Numbered from the stretch's first letter, positions 11,377 through 23,722 are shown. The stretch is DNA of 64,000 bases from Peromyscus leucopus (GCF_004664715.2 NC_051075.1:24865215-24929214), one strand, 5' to 3'. Notes: generated by a model from the letters alone, not told the origin. Numbers and translations: made by a program.

Positions 11377-12256
11377 CAGTAAGATCTCTATTTCTAGACA
11401 GATTGCAAATATCTATTATAGTAATTCATGTGAAACCCTTTGTAGACAGTAAAGCACCACACAAATGCTGGGTGTTAGTCGTGGTGTCTCAACACACTAA
11501 GGAAACATATCCCAGGAACAGACACACCGTATATGTTTAAGTCACTTTCCAAAGTAGACAGTCATTAGGAAGACAGCTTGAGACGAATGAGAATCCAAGC
11601 ATCTGGGCTCTAACCTCAGTTACGCTATTATTCTGTACATGGGCCCTGGTCAACTTTGCTTTTCATCTCAAATTTCTCCACTGGGGGGAAAAAATAGAGA
11701 ACCAAAAGTTCCATAAGTACATAGTCCTGTCCTTATCCACGTTATCTATGACCAAGTATCCAAAACCCTCCTTTTAACTTTATATCCCAAACTCGGCTCG
11801 GTTTGGTCTTTGGAAACACTGAAGTTGAAGACAGCCGACAGTGAGAACATTTTAAGGAACACTGAATTCTGTACAGTTCTCGAGAATCTCGTTCTCTATA
11901 ATCAGTTTTCCTTCTAAAGGACAGCAAAAATGAAGAACGGAGTACAGAAGAGCAGGGCGGGGTCCTTCCCCACAAGCTTCAGGAACCACCCACTTCCCAA
12001 AGAGGTGTAACTGCTTCCTCCCGGCCCTCACCTGCCAAAAAAACTTGAAAGACTACGGGTTCTACTGCTTCTACTGCCCGAGCGAGTGAGCGAGCAAGCA
12101 TGTTGCTTTTCTTTCCCCTTGGGCGGGGATGGCAGCAGTCATCTGGCCAACACGCCCTCCCAACACCATTACCCACACCACCAAGTGTCCCTCAAGTCTC
12201 ATCAAGGACTTAAGTTTCCAGCCTGACGCTCGTGGCCTTTATTTTATTTTATTTTA

Positions 12257-13060
<804 letters not shown>

Positions 13061-13147
13061 CGCAAGAGGCCAAAACCCAGCCGTGTGGGTGATGGAGTTT
13101 CACGACTCTGCCGTCGGTGGCGAACGGTCCCCGTGGCAACCGCCTTC

Positions 13148-13171
13148 TGACGTCAGGTGCTCGTGACGTCA
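13148..13171. promoter_or_regulatory. Two palindromic CRE sites upstream of RALGAPA1
   Basis: Two exact TGACGTCA octamers lie at 13148-13155 and 13164-13171, 16 bp centre to centre, at the upstream edge of the CpG island. TGACGTCA is the full consensus for CREB/ATF dimers. They are about 540 bp upstream of the RALGAPA1 ATG and could serve either strand. Binding is inferred only from the match. Confidence 0.7.
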
Positions 13172-13832
13172 CGCTAGCGTGAGCTCATGCCCGCCGCTGT
13201 AACCTCTTGGAGGGGGGCTCAGAATCGGTGTTAGCACAGCTGGAGGAGGGCAAGGGAGTTAAGGAGGGTGTTCTTTACCGTGTGCTGGGTGTAAACCGCA
13301 GTTCCTAGAGGTTTGGGGTTTTTTATTTTGTTTTGGTTTGTTTTTTTAAAAAAAGATCTTTCCTCTCCACTCTTTAAATCACTCCTGGTAATTTAAGATA
13401 AACCTAAGAGTGGATAGATGTACAAGGCCAGCTTGATACCAGCTCCGAAGCCTTGGCTGTAACGTCATTTCACTTTCTAATTTGGATTCTTCCTGTGTTT
13501 TGCAAACTATTCACTTTTTAATTTGGATTTTCCCCGTGTTTTTGCAAAATCATGATTAAAAATGTACTGTGCCTTAGAGATGCGTAGGAGTGTGGTACAT
13601 CCTTTTCCTTTAAATTCCCATGCACATGGATGGCTAGGGCTACAGCTTGCTGGTGATCTCCAGTGCCAAAAAAAAAAAGAGAGAGACATAAATAAACAAA
13701 ATATCTTGTACGAGTCCCACCATGTATCAGAGAGAAAACTTGAGAAATCTGCATGATTGTAAAGGAAGGCTGTCTTAGCCAGTGAAGTACTCACATAAAT
13801 CCAGAGGAAAATCTGTAGATGGCAAGCAGAAC

Positions 13833-13940
13833 AATTAACTGTGTGTGAGTGCTCTCCTATAATCCCAGCATTTGGGAGGTGAAACAGAATTCAAGGCCAG
13901 GCTCGACTACATTAGACCATGTCTCCAAAACAAAACAGGA
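13833..13940 (+). repeat. B1 SINE, diverged
   Basis: 'ataatcccagcatttgggag', 'caaggccaggctcgactac' and 'catgtctccaaaac' in B1 order. Confidence 0.75.
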
Positions 13941-14235
13941 CATAGAAAGAAATGAAAAAATATGAATAATAATCACAGGATTATACAACTCTTGCTTCCT
14001 TGTCACTGTCTACTATGGAATAATTTTTTTGTACACTGTGAAGATGTGTCTTTGCCAAGGCGCCTTCTGATTGGTTTAATAAAAGAGCTGACTCCGCCTA
14101 CAAATGTCTCTCCTTGCCCATCCCTAGGGCCCACGCACTTACTCATCTGCCTTCTGTCACTCTGAATTCATATTTGTTAGAGGTTTTCCTTTGTATTTTT
14201 CTTTAAGAGATGTTTAAAGATTTATTTTTATTTGT

Positions 14236-14385
14236 TTATTTGGGTTTTCGAGAAAGAGTTTCTCTGTGTAGCCCTGACTATCCCGGAACTCACTCTGTAG
14301 ACCAGGCTGGCCTCAAACTTGGTGATCTGACTGCCTCTGCCTCCTGAATACTGGGATTAAAGGTGTGTACAACCACAGTCCAGCA
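14236..14385 (-). repeat. B1 SINE
   Basis: Full reverse B1 from 'ggttttcgagaaagagtttc' to 'accacagtccagc'. Confidence 0.9.
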
Positions 14386-14399
14386 CATAAATTTATTTA

Positions 14400-14753
14400 T
14401 TTGTTTGTTTGTTTACTTACTTACTTATTTTGGTGGTTTTCCTGCCTGTATATCTGTGTAAGGGTGCTGGATCCCCTAGAACTGGAGTTACAGACAGTTG
14501 TGAGCTGCCACTTGGGTACTGGGAATTGAACCCAGGTCCTCTGGAAGAGCAGCCAGTGCTCTTAACCACTGGGCCAAATTATTTTCACTTTAAACTCCCC
14601 CCTACAGGTGTCCTTTGAGGCCAGAGGTGTCGGGGACCTTGAAGCTGTACTTACAGGCAGTTGTGAGCCACCCAGCGTCGGTGCTGGGAATCAAACTCGG
14701 GTCCTCTGTGAGAGAATATTCTTCCTTAACTACTGAGCAATCTCTCCAGCATC
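14400..14753 (-). repeat. Two B2/B3-type SINEs (14400-14575, 14606-14753)
   Basis: Each has 'tggagttacag..agttgtgagc', 'gctgggaat..aactc/ccag' and a 'cttaac(c)actg' end in reverse. The first has a (TTTG)/(TTAC) tail. They may be a tandem pair or an old duplication. Confidence 0.8.
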
Positions 14754-15109
14754 CTTCTTTTTTAAGTTTTACATAAAATCTACAGAATAGTATTTTTTCG
14801 TCCAGCTTACTTCATTCAACATAACATTTTTAACAGCAATGCATTGTGTTATCAGTAATACTTCTCTTTAAATAGAAATTCACCCGTGGGTACGGCAGCA
14901 TGAACTCTCAGAGTCCCTTAGGAAGAGGCAGGAATTAATAGGAGGCTTCTGAAAAGTAACAAGATACATAAAAATGTGTGTGTAACCCGATTCAAAAGTT
15001 CTGCTTCTAGAACTCTTTTTTTTAAAGCATGTCAGAAATGAGGGGGGAAAAGTCTTTGTAAAATATTGAACCATGATTTATAAGTGCATGAACTGATGGC
15101 ATGATGACT

Positions 15110-15515
15110 CTGTGGTATGGTTAAGGGCAAGGCTTTTTTATTGTAGATGTGAGAGAACAGCCAGAGGCATCTGGAAGAGTCCAGAGAAGAGAGAGTCAGT
15201 AGCAGACTGAACATGGCCAGCAGACTGGGCCTGCCAGGAGAGGAGCAGAGCAGAGATTGATGGGAGAGGGCCTGGCTCACTGTGGGTGCTACCACTCCTG
15301 GGTACATGAGCTGGAACTGCATGAAAAAAGCAAGCTGAGCAAACCATGGGGAACAAGCCAGAAAACACAATTCAGTCCTCCCTGGTTTCTGTTTCAGTCC
15401 CTGCCTCCAGGTTCCTGCCTTGAGTTCCCTTCTTATAATCGGAAAGAAACCTTTTCCTCTACAAGTTGCTTTTGGTCATGGTGTTTATTGATAGAAATCT
15501 AACTAGGCTAGCCAT
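15110..15515 (+). repeat. Dispersed rodent repeat, LTR-like, family not named
   Basis: 'gcaagctgagcaaaccatgg', 'ctgcctccaggttcctgcc' and 'agttgcttttggtcatggtg' match the 3' half of a common rodent dispersed element also present at 51977-52642 (same strand) and 35185-35795 (reverse). Confidence 0.65.
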
Positions 15516-15544
15516 ACAACTATGAAAATTGATCACTGTGAACA

Positions 15545-15720
15545 CTTTCTAGAATGTTTTTATTAGTATATATTCATGCTATATAATGATGCATCACACC
15601 GTGACACTTCAGACATATGCATAACATATTGCCATCACAGTCATCTCTCACTTCCCTTTCCTGCCTCCCACTCCTACCGTTCCTCTGCCCAGCTAGTCCC
15701 ACTCTCCTTTCGTGTCTTTT
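15545..15720 (-). mobile_element. L1 3'-end-like fragment (tentative)
   Basis: 'ctctcacttccctttcctgc' and the preceding AT-rich end resemble reversed old rodent L1 3' UTR termini. Confidence 0.35.
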
Positions 15721-15849
15721 TAGTGTGTGTGATTGTAGGAAAGAAGACCCTCTCCCTGTGGGGGGAAATGAGGGAAAAAAATCTTTTTATTCCTAAAGAC
15801 AAGCAAAAGCAAAACAGCTTCTTATAATTCATTTATCCATTTATTTTTA

Positions 15850-16036
15850 CTTTATGTGCATGAGTATTTTTCCAGCATGCATCTAAGTACACCATGGACA
15901 TGCAGTGCTCTCAGAGGCCAGAGAGGATGTCAGGTCCCCCGGAACTGGAGTTATAAGCCATCGTGAACCACTACGTGGGTGCTGGGAACCGAACCCGTTA
16001 AGTGCTCTTAGTCGCTGAGCCATCTCTCCAGTCCTA
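15850..16036 (-). repeat. B2/B3-type SINE
   Basis: 'ggaactggagttataagcc', 'gtgggtgctgggaaccgaac' and 'gagccatctctccagtcc' in reverse orientation. Confidence 0.88.
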
Positions 16037-17437
16037 ACGAAAACAGTTTTTGATATATGATTCTACAGAATAGGATGCCAGTGCAGAAGAAAGGCAACAT
16101 GGCTGGCATGCTGATTTGGCACAAAACAGTGTTTGTTTGTTTTTAAATCCTCTATGGCAAGAAATTCTTACTCTCTTTTTCTGTAGGCTGGCACTCCAGA
16201 AAGATGTGATCTTCATGCTTCTCTAGCGAAACACCCTTCCCAAATTCACCATCCTATTGGCTCATAAGACAGCCTGTAACTTTCCACGTCTTAGAGCTCC
16301 AAGGCCAGCAAGTACCAGCCTCCAGCTAACAGAAAGGGGGACATAGTACCTCCTGCATAATTTTGACTCTGATGACCTCCAAGGGCACCTCGTACTGATA
16401 CGGAACCATATCATTTATCTTTCACACGATCCAATGCGTTGCATTAGGGTTATTTACAGTATGAGTAAGAGTTTGCTGAAAGGTGCATCAGGCACCTTAC
16501 TAGTGACTAGACCACTCAAGAAAGTGTCTCTCCATCCCTCATCAACCATTAACTGCATGTAAATTCTCAGGGAGGTTCAGGGCCCCCAAAACTACTTGCT
16601 CCAGTGGCTGTGTGTTGATGGGCCCAATCTTCTGCAAATTTTAAGCAGGTAACCAGGGCTAATGTGAGTTCCAGAGTACAACAGCATGTCATATTATCCT
16701 GGTCAGCATTCCAAACCTCTCCCACCTTGCCAGGCTCTTAGCATCCTTCCAGCCCTTCTCTGTTGGGAGGCATGCGGCCGAGTTTCAGACCAGTATATGG
16801 GTGCGTGTCCAACAGGTCTCCAGACGAGGCAAAAGCCCACAGGGACAGTCTCACTTAGCAAAGCCCAGTGGATTTCGTGACAGCGCAGAATACTGCTGGG
16901 ACCGCTCAGCCCACACACTCTCTTCTCTCTTTTAATATTGATGGTTCTCTTGGTAATTTTAGTGTCATTTTGTCAATCATGCATGGGACAGATGTGATCA
17001 TTCCTGGAAACCCCATTTTTTTTCTCAAATATTTACCTCTAAAATTCTTTAGGAACAGACACTGCTCAGGTTTCTTGTCTGGGGACGCCAGCTGTCACTT
17101 CAGACCTCGGTAGCTGTTCTGATTCAGTGCTGACAGGATCGGAGGCAGATCTCCCTTCTGATTGTTGTTCCTGAAAATATGTGCCTAGGTCAATCACCTT
17201 TTATTTCTGGCTGCAGCTGGACCTTGGCACTTCTCCAGTGGTCCTTGTCTCCCTTTAGGGAGCACTATGGGTGCCCCATAATGGCTGGGCAGTCAACGGT
17301 CAATTTCTATTCTCAGTGTTTGATAAGTTATGAGTCTCTGCAATACCTGCTGGCCACTGAAACAGACGTTTCTCCCACTGAAGTTGACAGCAGCATGTCT
17401 ACGTGCATAAACATAGTTATTCAGAAGTAGATTTGAC

Positions 17438-17614
17438 GCCGGGCGGTGGTGGCGCACGCCTTGATCCCAGCACTCGGGAGGCAGAGGCAGGCGGATGTCT
17501 GTGAGTTCGAGGCCAGCCTGGTCTCCAAAGCCAGTTCCAGGAAAGGCGCAAAGCTACACAGAGAAACCCTGTCTCAAAAAACCAAAAAAAAAAAAAAAAA
17601 AAAAAAGAAGAAGA
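17438..17614 (+). repeat. Young B1 SINE with 15-bp TSD
   Basis: Near-consensus B1 with the cricetid-type 'ccaggaaaggcgcaaagc'. AGAAGTAGATTTGAC is duplicated at 17423-17437 and 17615-17629. Confidence 0.95.
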
Positions 17615-17934
17615 AGAAGTAGATTTGACGGTCATGTCATGCCCATCTAGCAAAACAACAGAGGTTTCCTTCATGAGCGCCATGACCGCCTCAGCCACAG
17701 GCTTCAGAGTGGGTTTACGATGGGAACTTCCTCCTGTGGGGAAGACATGGAATACAATAAGAAAGCTAGGTGGCTGCTCTCCAAACCAGACTTCCCACTG
17801 TTGATCAGTGGCCTCATCTGGCCTATCCAGTTGGTTTTGTTGCAGTGTCCAAAACTGAATAAGGCTATTGATGACAAATCTCCCTCAGAAGCCTGCGTTC
17901 CACACCTTCCGGCCCTGGGAGAGCTAGGCGGCCG

Positions 17935-17975
17935 GGTGGGGGGGGGGCGGGGCGGTGGCGGGGGGCGTGGCTTCC
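17935..17975. repeat. G-rich tract
   Basis: Runs of G (gggggggggcgg, ggcggggggcg) with at least four G-tracts, a possible G-quadruplex. Confidence 0.7.
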
Positions 17976-18089
17976 AGCCCAGTTCGAGCTGGCTATCTGC
18001 ATCAAATGCACACGGCTGTCTTCAGCAGCAGGGCGTTACCGTCCACTTCTGATGAGCAACCAACAGCGGTGGCAGCTGCCTGTATAGTT

Positions 18090-18318
18090 TGGGGGTCTTG
18101 TTTTTGAGGCAAGGTCTCACTATATATGTATATATTGCATATTATATATGTAATAAACATATAAGTATATAATTTATTATATAGGCAATAATTAATATGT
18201 AGAAATACATACTATGCATAATAATGCATATTATATAATTATATATTTAGAGCCTCTAAATGCCCCGCCTCAGCCTCCTCAGTGCTGTAGTTATGGGTAC
18301 GTAGCATCACACTCAGCT
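18090..18318 (-). repeat. B1 SINE split by an AT-rich expansion
   Basis: The reverse B1 start 'tttgaggcaaggtctcacta' and its continuation 'ccccgcctcagcctcctcag' are separated by about 135 bp of TATATA/TAATAT sequence (18118-18253). Confidence 0.6.
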
Positions 18319-18324
18319 ATGAAG

Positions 18325-18500
18325 CCTTTCATTTATTTTACATTTATTTCTCTGTGTGTGTGGATGTGCATGCGTAGAGGTCAGAGCACAATTCATGGAG
18401 GTCACTTCTCTCCTTCCACCTTGTGGATTCCAGGGATTAAATCCAGTTCATCAGGCTTGACTCACCTGCTTGACTTGCCTTCTGAGCCATCTTGTCGGCC
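18325..18500 (-). repeat. B2-superfamily SINE
   Basis: 'gaggtcagagcacaattcat', 'ctctccttccaccttgtgg' and 'ctgagccatcttgtcggccc' in reverse, the variant with the 'ggccggcgagatggctcag' type head. Confidence 0.75.
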
Positions 18501-18677
18501 CCTAAGACATTTCGTGGCATGGAAGATACTTGGCAATATTAGATGAAAAAAATATGAATGCATGGTTCAGTCCCTAGCATTACAAAAAAAAGTGAATGCA
18601 AAATGAAAATGTGTACTCTATCAAATTTTGAGAGAAATTATATTTGTAAAATAATTAGACATAAAGGTGGAAAATAT

Positions 18678-18690
18678 GCCGAGCGGTGGT

Positions 18691-18721
<31 letters not shown>

Positions 18722-18874
18722 CACGCCTTTGATCCCAGCACTCGGGAGACAGAGCCAGCTGGATCTCTGGGAGTTCGAGGCCAGCCTGGGCTACAGAGTG
18801 AGTTCCAGGAAAGGCGCAAAGCTACACAGAGAAACCCTGTCTCGAAAAACCAAAAAAAAAAAAAAAAAAAAAAA
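18678..18874 (+). repeat. Young B1 SINE with (GGT)n(GGC)n expansion
   Basis: The 'gcggtggtggcgcacgcc' head of B1 has grown to a GGT/GGC run of about 12 triplets (18684-18720). A partial flank repeat, GAAAATA, appears on both sides. Confidence 0.93.
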
Positions 18875-19149
18875 ATGTAGAAAATACTCCCAAATAGTGA
18901 TTATATTTACCAAGTAAAACCGCAAGTATTTTTAATTTTCTTTTTTATATTTTTTTAGCTTCTATTTTCTCTACAAAAAGTATATGCTGCTTTTACAAAA
19001 GTTTTTTTTTAATAAAGAAAATCTAGTGCACTTATCTTCTGTGTATTTTTATGAATGGGTGTTCATATGCTATGGAGACAGAAGGCCAACAGTTGAGTGT
19101 CCTCCTCAATTACTCTCCACCATTCATTTATTTATTTGCTTATTTACTT

Positions 19150-19270
19150 TCTTACTTATTTTGAGGCAGGGTATCAATGTGTAGCCCTGGCTGGCCTTGC
19201 ACTTCCAGAGATCCACTTTGCTCTGCCTCCCAATTGCTGGGATTAAAAGGCATTCATCATCACACTTGGC
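19150..19270 (-). repeat. B1 SINE
   Basis: 'gaggcagggtatcaatgtg', 'tagccctggctggccttgca' and 'ctgggattaaaaggc' in reverse order. Confidence 0.85.
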
Positions 19271-19299
19271 CTTCACCTTATTTTTTAAAAATGTATTGT

Positions 19300-19735
19300 T
19301 ATTGTTTCTAATTATATGCATGTGTGTGTATCTGTGTACTGGTGTGTGCACATGAGTGCAAGTGCCCTCTAAGGCCAGAGGTGTCAGATCCTCTGGAGCT
19401 GGAGCTAGAGGGGTTTCTAAGCACTAGTCATGGGTGTTGGAGGAACTGAGGTCCTCTGCAAAAGCAGTACATGCTCTTAATCACTGAGCCATCTCTCCAG
19501 GCCCTCCACCTTATTTTGAAGACTGTCTTTTCACTGAACTTGGAGCTCACTGATTCAGCCAGACTGGCTGCTCAGCAAGCCCCAGGATTCCCCTGAGCCC
19601 ACCTCCCCAGTCCTGGGACTACGGGCCCATGTTGTCCTGCCGGGCTTTTGTAGACAGGTTCTAGGCGTTGAACTCTGGTCCTGGTACTTATACAGAAAGC
19701 ACTTAAATGATTGAGAGGTCTCCCTAGTCCCTAGT
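19300..19735 (-). repeat. B2/B3-type SINE (19300-19502) and B4-type composite SINE (19515-19735)
   Basis: The first ends 'gagccatctctccaggcc'. The second has 'ttggagctcactgattcagc', 'gctgctcagcaagccccagg' and 'gggactacgggcccatg', the B4-like composite that recurs at 21350-21635 and 25890-26140. Confidence 0.75.
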
Positions 19736-19889
19736 CTAGCAAATTTAAACTAAAAAACAACAAGTGAAGCTGTGCATGTAAGAGGAGAAACTTCTTGAAA
19801 ACAAGTAGTGTTTAAAATAAAAAGCTTTATATCCCATTGCAGCATAGAATGTTCATTGGTTTTACAATTAGGTAATGGGTTATTATTAA

Positions 19890-20115
19890 GCCAAGTGTGG
19901 TGGTGGCATACACTTGTAATCCCAGCACCAAGGAGGCTGAGAGGCAAGGATTGGCATGACTTTGGGGCCAGCTTTGTGGTAGATGGAGGATCTGTCTTAA
20001 AAACTATGACAGCAACAACAACAACACAAATCAGGGCAGGATGTGGTGACACCGGCCTGTAATCCCAGGACATGGGAGAGGCCTTGGCTACACAGCACGT
20101 TCAAAAAAAAAAGGA
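19890..20115 (+). repeat. B1 SINE (19890-20026) plus second B1 fragment (20033-20115)
   Basis: 'agccaagtgtggtggtggca' and 'tgtaatcccagcaccaagg' for the first; 'ggatgtggtgacaccggcc' and 'tgtaatcccaggacatggg' for the second. Confidence 0.8.
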
Positions 20116-20195
20116 AGTGGGGGTAAGCCCGGAGGAAAGAAGGCAGAGAGGGGAAAAAGAAAAGAACCTGGTTTATTAACTGCTAGATCGCAGGT

Positions 20196-20587
20196 TGTAG
20201 CTAGAGTTTTCCTGCCTTGCCCACAGTCAGGACAAATCTCTCTCACCCGCCAGTCCCACAGCCACTCAGACCCAACCAAGTAAACACAGAGACTTATATT
20301 GCTTACAAACTATATGGCCGTGGCAGGCTTCTTGCTAACTGTTCTTATAGCTTAAATTAATCCATTTCCATAAATCTATACCTTGCCACGTGGCTTGTGG
20401 CTTACGGGCGTCTTCACATGCTTATTGTCATGGCGGTGGCTGGCAGTGACTCCTTCTGCCTTCCTGTTCTTTCATTTCTCCTCTCTGTTAGTCCTGCCTA
20501 TACTTCCTGTCTAGCCACTGGCCAATCAGTATTTTATATATTGACCAATCAGAGCAACACATTTGCCATACAGAACATCCCACAGCA
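20196..20587 (-). mobile_element. Solo LTR, ERVK/mys-like, minus orientation
   Basis: 392 bp bounded on the minus strand by TGCTGTGGGA...CTAGCTACA (TG..CA), flanked by CAGGT at 20191-20195 and 20588-20592. No internal region remains, so LTR-LTR recombination is inferred. On the minus strand it shows 'tgattggtcaatatataaaa', a TATA-like U3 stretch. The ends resemble the LTR of the mys-like element at 41602-42071. Confidence 0.8.
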
Positions 20588-20715
20588 CAGGTGGTCTTAA
20601 ATTATTAGGCATTCTAGAATCCAGTGTCTCTGTCTATGCCTAATTTTCTTTCCTGAGATAAAAACTGTCCCTCACTAATCAGGGACTCTGATTTTCTTTA
20701 AAGCAGCTATTCAAG

Positions 20716-20880
20716 ACCAGCAAGATGGTTGAGTAGGTAAGGACACTTGCTGCCAAACATGACAGACAACATGAGTTCAATCCCCAGGGCCCACAAGGTG
20801 GAAGGAGAAAGCCTACTTCCTCAAGTTGCTCTATGACCTCCACATGTGTGCTGCAGGTGTATGTGTGTGTGTTCATATAA
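20716..20880 (+). repeat. B2-superfamily SINE
   Basis: 'ggtaaggacacttgctgcc', 'gagttcaatccccagggccc' and 'ctatgacctccacatgtg' in order. Confidence 0.75.
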
Positions 20881-21033
20881 AATTTAAACAAAAACTTAAA
20901 ACCTACTCAATTTCAATATGCACAATTCTAACCTTTACCATCTTTTCCAATTCTTTAGAACAATTAAGAAAATCTAATATGCCAATTTTAAACTGAACAA
21001 ACTAATCTGTGAGTGTGAGAATAGAAACTCTCA

Positions 21034-21205
21034 GGCTGGAGATGGAGCTGGGTTGGTAGAATGCTTGGGTAGCCTGGGGACCCATGCCTATAATCCCAGC
21101 ACTGTGGGGGTAGAGGCAGGAAGATCAGTAGTTCAAGGTCATCCTCAACTACATATTGAGTTAGAGGCGAGCCTGAGCCTGTCTACAAATAAATAGTTAA
21201 GTAAA
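21034..21205 (+). repeat. ID-B1 type composite SINE
   Basis: An ID-like head ('gctggagatggagctgggttggtagaat') precedes a B1 body ('cctataatcccagcactgtg'). Confidence 0.6.
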
Positions 21206-21349
21206 TAAAAACTCTTTAAAAACAAGAGGTGTTTTAAAAAGTGTTGCTTCTGCCCTCCTAACTCATCTGTCCTTATTGGGTACACAGCACTAATGCTAGC
21301 ATGTTTTCAAAAAAAAAAAAGAATTGTTTTTAATTGTATTTTTAGGCAT

Positions 21350-21635
21350 ATGACATGTGTACATGTTAGTATGAGTGTGTAAATGTGTGTTCAAGTACAG
21401 CCCAGAGGTTGGTCTCAGGGGTCTTCTATCACTTTCCATTTTCCAGCTCACTGATTGGCTAGGCTGGGTGGCCACTGAGCTCCAAGGGTCCTCCTATCTC
21501 TGTCCCCCTCCCAGCACTGGGGTTCCAGACCATAAGACCAGGCCCAGGGTTTACAGCTTTCACGTGGGCACTTGGGATCCGAACTCAGGTTCCCATGCCT
21601 GTGTGTTGAGCACAAGCCATCTCCCGAGCTATCCA
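21350..21635 (-). repeat. B4-type composite SINE
   Basis: 'ttccagctcactgattggct', 'ccagcactggggttccagac' and 'gggatccgaactcaggttcc' in the same order as the 19515-19735 copy. Confidence 0.7.
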
Positions 21636-21709
21636 AAATAGAACCTTCTTAAGGCTTCTTTCCCCCTCATGTCTAATCAACTACCAAGTCCTGAAGAACC
21701 CACTTCCCA

Positions 21710-21825
21710 CAAATAGCTTTGTTCAGTCATCTCAGCTCACTAGGTAGCTGGAGTTGACCTTGAACTTCCTGCCCCTCCATCTTCTGAATGCTGGAATCAC
21801 AGACATGCCCCCACCACACTTGGTT
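21710..21825 (-). repeat. B1 SINE, old
   Basis: 'cactaggtagctggagttga...cttctgaatgctggaatcacag' in reverse. Confidence 0.65.
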
Positions 21826-22019
21826 TATGTGGAGGATGGGAATCCACCAGAGGGCTTTGTGGATACTCAATAGAATTTGGGGAAGTCCACTCCTTTTAAA
21901 GTACAGTTAAGAATTAAAATACTACCAAAAGTACTATTTTCTCTCTGGAATCAATATGTGATTGTCTAGGGGCAGGAAATGTAGCTCACTGGTACAGAAT
22001 TTTTCCTGCAAAAGAAAAC

Positions 22020-22020
22020 A

Positions 22021-22068
<48 letters not shown>
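22020..22068. repeat. (CA)n microsatellite
   Basis: About 24 CA units after an ID-like fragment (21966-22010). Confidence 0.95.
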
Positions 22069-22069
<1 letters not shown>

Positions 22070-22267
22070 GATGTATAGATATCAGCACATATCATTTTGG
22101 GGACTAGTATATGGGTATTTAGGGAATGAATGTATAGCACTTCTGTTCTAACCCACATGGAAAGACAGACTTCAGAGAAACTAAATCTAAACATAGTTAG
22201 GCTTTATACCTTGTTTCTACTTCAACATGATTATGATCAGTATCTTCAAGTTGACCTAGAAGATGTT

Positions 22268-22299
<32 letters not shown>

Positions 22300-22466
22300 G
22301 AAAAAGAAAAAAGAGCCGGGCGGTGGTGGCGCACGCCTTTAATCCCAGCACTTGGGAGGCAGAGCCAGGCGGATCTCTGTGAGTTCGAGGCCAGCCTGGG
22401 CTACCAAGTGAGTCCCAGGAAAGGCGCAAAGCTACACAGAGAAACCCTGTCTCGAAAAACAAAAAA

Positions 22467-22497
<31 letters not shown>

Positions 22498-22503
22498 AAA
22501 TAA
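22268..22503 (+). repeat. Young B1 SINE with A-rich flanks and (AAAT)n tail
   Basis: A B1 at 22315-22462, near consensus, sits between an (AAAG)-type run (22268-22314) and about 9 AAAT units (22465-22500). Confidence 0.93.
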
Positions 22504-22737
22504 AAAAAGAAAAAAGAAAAAAGCAGAGCTAGCTTCTGGTCTTTCTGAATGTGTTAAGTGGAAATGAAAAATGACCATTTGCTTAAGGATAACACCAGAG
22601 GAGGATGGTGGGGGGAGGCAAGGAAAAAAGGGAAACCGTGCTTAGTAATAGCGAGCCAAAATGTCAGGAAGATGACTGTTTTGTGAGTTTGAATCACACC
22701 AAAATATATTCTATACTTTCCTTACATATAAAAACAT

Positions 22738-23016
22738 GGGGGGGGGCTTTCAATGCTGGGGTTCGAACCCACAGCTTGACAAGTGCTGGGTAAGTGTTAT
22801 CACTAAGCTACACATCCAGTCTCATGTATTTTTTAAAGATTTATTTATGTATTTTATGCATATTAGTGCTGTGTCTGCATATACAACTGCACACCAGAGG
22901 AGGGCATCAGACCCCACTACAGATGGCTGTGAGCCACCATGCGGTTGCCGGGAATTGAACTCAGGACTCTGGAAGATCAGCAGTGCTTTTAAGCACCCAG
23001 CCATCTCTCCAGCCCC
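22738..23016 (-). repeat. ID-like fragment (22738-22820) and B2 SINE (22833-23016)
   Basis: The first shows 'gctggggttcgaacccacag'. The second shows 'agatttatttatgtatttta', 'ggctgtgagccaccatgcgg' and 'ccatctctccagcccc', a full-length reverse B2. Confidence 0.85.
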
Positions 23017-23279
23017 TGTCTCATATTTTTAGTGTTTTATTTTCATCTGTGTCAGCTGTGAGACCACTTCTATGCTTTGACTAAGACCAACGGTCGTACC
23101 AAATGTGGAAATGCAATTTTACTATTAAAGTCTTAAACTGTCAATCCATGATACATAGTTGAGGTAAGGATGGAGTTCAGAGAATAGAGAAAAAGACAAG
23201 GAGTCTATATTTTTTCAACACTAAAGTGTAAATTGTGCTGTCCACCAGAGAGGGAAGAATGAATGATAAACGGTTTTGG

Positions 23280-23500
23280 TTTTTTGGTTTTTTTTTTTTT
23301 TTGAGATGGAATATTATGTGCCCCAGACCAGCTTCAAACTTATATGTAGTGAAGGACAACCTTGAACTTCCACCTCATGAGTGCCAGAATTACCAGCACT
23401 CACCACCACACTCTATTTTATGCATTGCTGAAATTGAAACCAGGGTATATGAACCTTAGGCGAGCAGTCTACCAACTGAGCTACATTCCTAAGTCCTCTG
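23280..23500 (-). repeat. B1-ID dimer SINE
   Basis: A B1 body in reverse ('gagatggaatattatgtgcc') runs straight into a reverse ID body ('gaaaccagggtatatgaacc...ctgagctacattcctaagtcc'). Confidence 0.65.
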
Positions 23501-23722
23501 AAAATCTTTTCTAAACAAAAATATTTAGTTAGAAAAGTATCATTGTTGTACTAGCCCCCACCCCCAGTTTTTAATGTTTTTTTGGGGGGGGGGCTTGAAA
23601 TGTGTGGGAAAAAAAATCCTGGTTTTATGTCTCTATGAAATCAGAAAGGAAGACTATTTTAATAACTTCTTTTCAAATACTTGTGACCATCGCACTAAAA
23701 GTTCAAAAATGTTAGCTGTTTC

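Larger units (their letters stand above)
16690..18050. other. Unassigned, apparently single-copy segment split by a B1
   Basis: About 1.2 kb of sequence that I cannot assign to any repeat family, divided by a young B1 at 17438-17614. The minus strand has an open stretch from about 17900 to 17415 once the B1 is discounted (it includes VMALMKETSVVLLDGHDM and then ends at a stop). The plus strand is also open locally. It could be a decayed processed pseudogene, an unnamed LTR element or plain unique DNA. No function is claimed. Confidence 0.35.
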
